From NCBI GenBank assembly GCA_014885115.2, contig WKLE02000899.1, forward strand, positions 1 through 11,400: a stretch of DNA of 11,400 nt, in the 5' to 3' direction. Position numbers and translations under genes: made by a program. The first letter of the stretch is position 1. Each line of letters starts with the position of its first letter. Source of the stretch: Asterionellopsis glacialis (Eukaryota > Bacillariophyta > Plagiogrammaphyceae > Rhaphoneidales > Asterionellopsidaceae). The notes beneath the pieces were generated by a model. It was not told the DNA's origin and made no database searches. It saw only the letters and a list, made by a program, of their open reading frames with translations. Positions 7,881 to 11,400 of the stretch are shown here, one piece after another.

Positions 7881-8645
7881 TCATAAAATTTGTTGGATAG
7901 TTTGTTCATGATATAAGTACCTAAAGCTTAAACCACCATATTGTACTGGACCAAATACAACCGCTCTAGAGGGTATTTCCTGTTGAACCCTCATGGATTG
8001 TAAGGCTTTGGTTTGTGAAATGGTAGGTTGGTAGGGGGTAGGTACAACTTGGTAAATAAATACAAAAAAAAAAGTCCACGCTTCTGTCCTGGATAAAGAT
8101 GCTCCATCTACTAGTTTCAAGTAAGAATTGCTTCTATCCTGAAGTTTATTGGTTTATAGTTTTTGGTTACCACCTGGGGATTTATAATAACCCGATGTTT
8201 TATGGTCTTCTTGACTGGAATATCTTGGTTCATCATCTGCTTGAAGTTGTAAAGGGTGATGTGGGAGTTAGAGAAATTGGGTAATAGAAATGGACCTCTA
8301 GAGCTGTGATAGAGGCATATTCAGTAAGACGATAAAGACATTTACTAAACTCTAACAATCCACCAGATAGATACAACAGATTGATCCAGAGTTATGCGGC
8401 ATCTTGCATCTGTGTTAATAACTTCGTATAATGATCATTGCTGTGCACAAGACAGTAACCAGTGCTGTCATCAATGAATCCTATCATGTGGATGCATAGA
8501 GATAACTTTCCATTGAACAAAATAAATTGGGTGCCATGGGCTTTTTCTTCATGAGTGTCAAAAAGAGAGGAGCTGATGAATTTCCAGATGGCTGGGGAGT
8601 TACTGTTACCTTGTCCTGAGCCACATCTGAGAGGAAATCCTGGTC
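7881..8645 (-). pseudogene. Reverse transcriptase segment of the second retroelement
   Basis: The first part is open from 8645 to about 8397: CGSGQGNSNSPAIWKFISSS is motif B, and MIGFIDDSTGYCLV is motif C with the two catalytic Asp of IDD (8466-8474). A TAA follows MQDAA, then the frame continues as LWINLLYLSGGLLEFSKCLY, the usual LW...GG.LE..KC block. After further damage the frame 8120-7881 gives the region ISQTKALQSMRVQQEIPSRA and VVFGPVQYGGLSFRYLYHEQ, a signature of this RT type after the palm. Motif A is missing because the element begins downstream of it. The segment cannot make an active enzyme. Confidence 0.82.
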
Positions 8646-9267
8646 ACTTCTGAATAGATTTTATGTGACCCTAGTAACAAAATTTATGTCCAAAATTCTG
8701 ACAAAAAAAATGTTCCTTCAAGTCACCAGTCATGTAAATTTTGTGGTACAGTCAAAAATTAACGCCAGCCCATCATTTTTTTACATGACACTCATATGAA
8801 TATTTTCTCAATTCAACATTTATCTTTTTGCACGCCAAAATAATTTTTGCACCTGACTCGCCCAAAAAATAAAAAAATTGCACCTACTGACATGCAAAAT
8901 TGTTGACTTGGCTTAATAAACAGGAACAGACTGACATAAAACATGTACTCTGATCCTTGCAAAAGTGTAGCAGTCACAAAAATTTTGTTACACAATCAAT
9001 TAAAAAAGGTTTCTGGTTTGTTCTCAAAAATCGTCTTACAGAGAAAAAATTGCCTGTTCAAACAAAAAAGGTTGACTGTGTCAATAAAAACAAGTGTGTC
9101 TGATAAAATAAATAATTTACTACTTAATTGTTGCTTTTGGGCAGTAAACCAAGTGACTGATTCATATAAAAATACTCACTACAAATATTTTTAATTAAAC
9201 TAAACATGTTTTTACTCTTTCACAACTTAAACAGCAGCACTATGCAATAAGACCTGGCTTCCGAGAC
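8646..9267. other. AT-rich stretch without a supported gene; holds a weak inverted repeat
   Basis: Both strands are rich in stops. Short open frames (for example 8943-9194 plus) have no recognisable motif. GTAACAAAATTTATGT (8674-8689) and ACAAAAATTTTGTTAC (8976-8991) form an inverted pair with 15 of 16 positions matching, about 320 bases from end to end. This could be a small non-autonomous transposon, but I see no convincing target duplication next to it. Confidence 0.35.
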
Positions 9268-9657
9268 TTAGTCTTTGTGTCGTTTTATGTTGTTAATATT
9301 GTTGCTGCTGTTATGGTTGTGGTGGTTGAAATTATTATCTGTTTTTTCCTGATTCATTTGCTCATATGAATCCATCCTCTTAGTAACTTCTTCTTCTGTC
9401 TCTCTTGTTGGATTAAAGAGACAAATCTCTTCCCTCTTCTGAACATCAGCACCTTGTCCCTTTGCCCTGCTCTTCCTTTTCCAAATCACTTCACACGAGT
9501 TTATCAAATCTGCATTGTACTTCTTGTCAAATGTTTTACTTACATTTGATTTCCTGTCCTTGATTACAAGATACACTAATTCATTGTATCTCTGTAGTCC
9601 CGCAGATTTCCAACCATCAAAAGAGGAATTACCTTCTCTCTCATCATTGATGAGACA
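9268..9657 (-). CDS. Terminal exon of an unrecognised gene with a GWKxxGxxRYNEL motif
   Basis: The minus frame is open for 129 codons from a likely acceptor (TAG ending at 9658) to the TAA at 9268-9270. No in-frame ATG lies before the motif, so this looks like an exon rather than a whole gene. Near its start is SSFDGWKSAGLQRYNELV followed by IKDRKSN and FDKKYNADL. I recall the pattern GWxxxGxxRFNEL...VxxDR from uncharacterised proteins of algae and other protists, perhaps a small helical nucleic-acid-binding domain; this is memory, not a search. WKRKSRAKGQG follows and would suit nuclear localisation or DNA binding. The tail is polar and Asn/His-rich (NHHNHNSSNNINNIKRHKD), encoded by a loose AAC/AAT repeat. 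The frame is undamaged, unlike the transposon relics nearby. It lies inside the inverted arms, so it may be a second gene of the element or captured host sequence. Confidence 0.5.
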   Translation of the reverse strand, partial: CLINDEREGNSSFDGWKSAGLQRYNELVYLVIKDRKSNVSKTFDKKYNADLINSCEVIWKRKSRAKGQGADVQKREEICLFNPTRETEEEVTKRMDSYEQMNQEKTDNNFNHHNHNSSNNINNIKRHKD

Positions 9658-10360
9658 CTAGCTGCTCTTACTTCTTGTAGGATCTACATCAATTGTATAC
9701 AAGAATGTACGTATTCAGCATTTGATAAAAAAAAGAAATTTTTTACTATGTATTTCATATAAAAATTAATATATCATAAATCAAAATCAAAAAATCTCAA
9801 TAAATAGATATATCTGCAAGGTAATTATGACAGTAAATACTTAATTTTTGAATTTACTATCCCAATTTATAACCAGGCCGACTTGTTGTAATATGGGTGA
9901 TAGACCTGGCCAACTTTCTTCTGTACTAGGTGTTGCGTAAATTTTTGTTTAACAAAACAAGTAATATATGAAAAGATCATATGAATAAAATTTGTATAAT
10001 TAATCGTTATTTCTACTGATTTTTTAAAACGAGTAATTTACTGTATACCTATTTGCAAAAGATACGCTTTCCATGTCAAAAACTTCACATGGCATTCATC
10101 TATTCTATCAATTACTTTTACATTAATATCTCCTCCAATACACACCCAATCGTTTCACCAAGGCACTCATTCAATTAGTAAGAAAAAAACAAATGCAATG
10201 ATATATAATATGATCTGATTTTTTGCAAACTTCAGGACATATCTTTGATTTTAATTCATCAATTCTTCAGGTTGGTGGTGTTCTTTTCTCTTTCCTAGTA
10301 CTAAGTTTATGTAGAATCTGTGGTGCAGCCAATCTAATTCTTTTTTTTTTTTTTGCATAG
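9658..10360. other. AT-rich region, possibly intronic, with no supported gene
   Basis: About 700 bases with long A and T runs and stops in all frames. If 9268-9657 is a terminal exon on the minus strand, its upstream intron lies here; if 10361-10636 is a plus-strand exon, its upstream intron lies here too. I could not find a convincing partner exon for either. Confidence 0.4.
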
Positions 10361-10636
10361 GCTCAACAAGAGATCCAACAACGGCGACAGTTCATTCTTC
10401 AAAACAATAAAACAAGGCTTTTCCATAGCACAGCTTTTGCCAGAAATAATAAGTTTCTGTCTGTTTTAGTTGCTGGATCTCGGCTACTAGGGCATTCTGC
10501 TAATGCATCCCTTTGGCAATCAACACAAGCTGTTGCAAACTCAGGTTCTCTGTTTCGTAGGCATTCATTTCAAGCTGCTCTTGAGACATTCAATTGCAGG
10601 AATCAATTGTTTTTACGACATTTACCCTTGACCTAG
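10361..10636 (+). CDS. Candidate terminal exon (plus strand) after a strong 3' splice site
   Basis: CTAAT (10334-10338), a run of 14 T (10341-10354) and GCATAG (10355-10360) make a textbook branch point, pyrimidine tract and acceptor. From 10361 a frame begins AQQEIQQRRQFIL and stays open for 91 codons to TAG 10634-10636. It contains RLFHSTAFARNNKFLSVLVA and SLWQSTQAVANSGSLFRR. The product is Gln-, Ser- and Leu-rich and basic; I recognise no domain. No upstream exon is evident. The opposite strand can be read as a broken coiled-coil protein over the same bases, and only one of the two readings is likely to be right, so confidence is low. Confidence 0.33.
   Translation, partial: AQQEIQQRRQFILQNNKTRLFHSTAFARNNKFLSVLVAGSRLLGHSANASLWQSTQAVANSGSLFRRHSFQAALETFNCRNQLFLRHLPLT
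10390..10589 (-). pseudogene. Alternative minus-strand reading: broken coiled-coil start
   Basis: An ATG at 10589-10587, directly preceded by an in-frame TGA, opens MSQEQLEMNAYETENLSLQQ, then LVLIAKGMH, a TAG, then QNALVAEIQQLKQTETYYF and on to a TGA near 10396. The spacing of Leu, Ile and Val with Gln and Glu between them looks like a leucine-zipper coiled coil. Both stops could derive from CAG or CGA by a single C-to-T change. If real, it would be the 5' part of a minus-strand gene, perhaps the one ending at 9268. It competes with the plus-strand exon over the same bases. Confidence 0.3.
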
Positions 10637-10887
10637 ATTTAACCTTTTTTATCTATTTTATTTTGGAACACACTTAATGTTCTCATTATATTATATCATG
10701 ATTTGTTTAATAAGTGGATAAGAGCTAGACTCTGTTAACTTCAATATTGTTGACCTAACCGCCATTCCTGGATTCAAGTATCTTTCAGGGCAGAATGAAA
10801 ACTCTCAACAATATACTAACAAGTTGCCCTTTAACTACTAGACTTTTGTCTTCCAAGGCACAGACCTCCAAGAATTTTTTTTTTAAA
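10637..10887. other. AT-rich spacer up to the right arm
   Basis: About 250 bases with no frame I can support. CAATATTGTTGA near 10742 and TCAACAATATAC near 10804 form a loose inverted pair of about ten bases. Nothing else stands out. Confidence 0.4.
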
Positions 10888-11400
10888 CCAATCTTCAAAT
10901 ATTTTCATATCTTTTTTTTTCACATATTTTTTTCTTCATTAGGGTAAAAAATATGACCGGATACAAGATAGGCATGAAAATTTTTGGTCTGTCCTTTGGC
11001 CTTGTTTTGGTCTGTCCTTTGACATATATCCCGGCACCCTCTCATATTTTAATAGTCTGTCTGTCATACAAAAAATTTCGCCAGCTTGAAAAAAAATATG
11101 TCACTCCATGACTTAAGTATGGTCACTATCACTCAGGTTATAGTTGACAACTAAGCCAAAAAAATTTCAATGAATACTAAAACTATGTGTAAGCTTACCA
11201 ATCAGCACTTGTCTTTATGACATATTCATTGTTCTCTATTGCCATTTCTTTTTCCTTTTGATGATTTTTTTTGTTTCTTAGCTGACTTACTTTTGTTAGT
11301 AAGTGAGACTGTTTTTTTATCATTCATATAACAATTTTTTTCTTAAACAATGTCATATTTCAGGTGATAGTTGAACATTTTTTATTTCAATAGGATATGT
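10888..11400 (-). repeat. Right arm of long inverted repeat, continuing past the window
   Basis: Read on the minus strand this is the partner of 496-1122. It begins at its inner edge with ACCAATCTTC (10888-10897), passes the 16-base direct repeats (10982-11020) and one copy of the 88-base unit (11057-11144), and still matches the left arm at the last bases of the window. Inside 10888, toward 10637, I see no further match to the other side. The outer end is not visible. Confidence 0.85.
10982..11020 (-). repeat. Paired 16-base direct repeats in the right arm
   Basis: TTTTGGTCTGTCCTTT occurs twice, identically, at 10982-10997 and 11005-11020, with the same 23-base period as in the left arm. 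The pair is better kept than much of the surrounding arm. Confidence 0.6.

Larger units (their letters stand above)
5458..8645 (-). mobile_element. Dead 5'-truncated retroelement with reverse transcriptase, RNase H and C-terminal Cys/His region
   Basis: The minus strand reads, with many frameshifts and stops, as one polyprotein: reverse transcriptase from just before motif B (8645) through motif C, a thumb-like part (to about 7880), a connecting region with KINYCRLYLQAITISDITT (7780-7410), RNase H (about 6985-6500), a Cys/His cluster (about 6150-6090) and a helical tail ending at 5458. Motif A and everything before it are absent, so the insertion is 5' truncated, as is usual for target-primed non-LTR elements. 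I know similar RT plus RNase H proteins from diatoms and related algae; the family name is not settled from sequence alone. Its orientation is the same as the first retroelement and the transposase relic. No integrase or LTRs are seen, which argues against an LTR element. Confidence 0.8.
496..11400. mobile_element. Candidate Mutator-like (MULE) element with long inverted arms, filled by nested retroelements
   Basis: Seen: arms of about 510-630 bases lie in inverted orientation at the two ends of this span, and a degenerate MULE-type transposase lies between them on the minus strand. Known: Mutator-like elements often carry terminal inverted repeats of some hundreds of bases and duplicate 8-10 bases of target on insertion. 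Inferred: arms and transposase belong to one old element, later enlarged by two non-LTR retroelement insertions. The right arm is cut by the window end, so its outer tip and the target-site duplication cannot be seen. The arms differ from each other by many substitutions and short indels, so this copy is not recent. Alternatives are two independent copies of a shorter repeat facing each other, or a larger segmental inversion. Confidence 0.5.

Noticed and set aside
5458..8645. LTR retrotransposon
   Set aside because: No long direct repeats, integrase or protease motif were found, and the RT block (GFIDD, LW...GG.LE..KC) fits the non-LTR-like algal type better.
9290..9335. Simple repeat of GTT/GTG-type triplets as a separate microsatellite
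   Set aside because: It is short and imperfect and is explained by the Asn/His-rich tail of the 9268-9657 frame.
9870..9940. Minus-strand peptide TPSTEESWPGLSPILQQ, similar to the GTPxEExWPG block of cyclin-dependent kinases
   Set aside because: It is only about 30 residues between stops, with no kinase motif before or after it. The likeness is probably chance.
1..11400. Prokaryotic systems such as CRISPR arrays, tRNA or rRNA genes, or operons
   Set aside because: No regularly spaced repeats, cloverleaf-like tRNA sequence or rRNA landmarks were seen, and the coding layout is eukaryotic.

Overview
The window reads as nuclear DNA of a eukaryote, probably a unicellular alga or other protist. 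It is AT-rich with long homopolymer runs, gene pieces look like exons rather than bacterial cistrons, and almost everything recognisable is eukaryotic transposon sequence in decay. The two retroelements resemble non-LTR families that I know best from diatoms and related protists, so a diatom-like stramenopile is my first guess. That is inference, not proof.

The organising feature is a pair of long, imperfect inverted arms. The left arm (about 496-1122) matches the reverse complement of the right arm (about 10888 to the window end) over roughly 510 bases, apart from a tandem duplication found only on the left. Between the arms lies a broken gene on the minus strand (4051-5295). It reads, in pieces, as a Mutator-like (MULE) DNA transposase: a possible zinc-binding N-terminus, an RWVP block, an FSDAE motif, an HF...R(V)ARxSGFIP block and a TNAQ(E/D) motif near the end. 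Long inverted arms are typical of MULEs, so I read the whole as an old Mutator-like element of about 10.9 kb or more, carrying later insertions.

Two dead retroelements are nested inside, both on the minus strand. The first (about 1123-3785, visibly richer in G+C) keeps endonuclease, reverse transcriptase, a C2H2 finger and a C-terminal domain, with many stops, frameshifts and an internal deletion. Its 3' end touches the inner edge of the left arm. The second (about 5458-8645) keeps reverse transcriptase from motif B onward, a connecting region, RNase H and a C-terminal Cys/His and helical region, also broken and 5' truncated.

To the right, 9268-9657 (minus) is an intact-looking terminal exon of an unrecognised gene with a GWKxxGxxRYNEL motif and a basic stretch, possibly a second gene of the element. 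A 276-base open stretch at 10361-10636 (plus) follows a strong-looking 3' splice site, but the opposite strand can be read as a broken coiled-coil gene, so its direction is unsettled. Outside the left arm, 1-377 (plus) is the C-terminal end of a charged protein of unknown function. The rest (3786-4050, 5296-5457, 8646-9267, 9658-10360, 10637-10887) is AT-rich sequence without a gene I can support.
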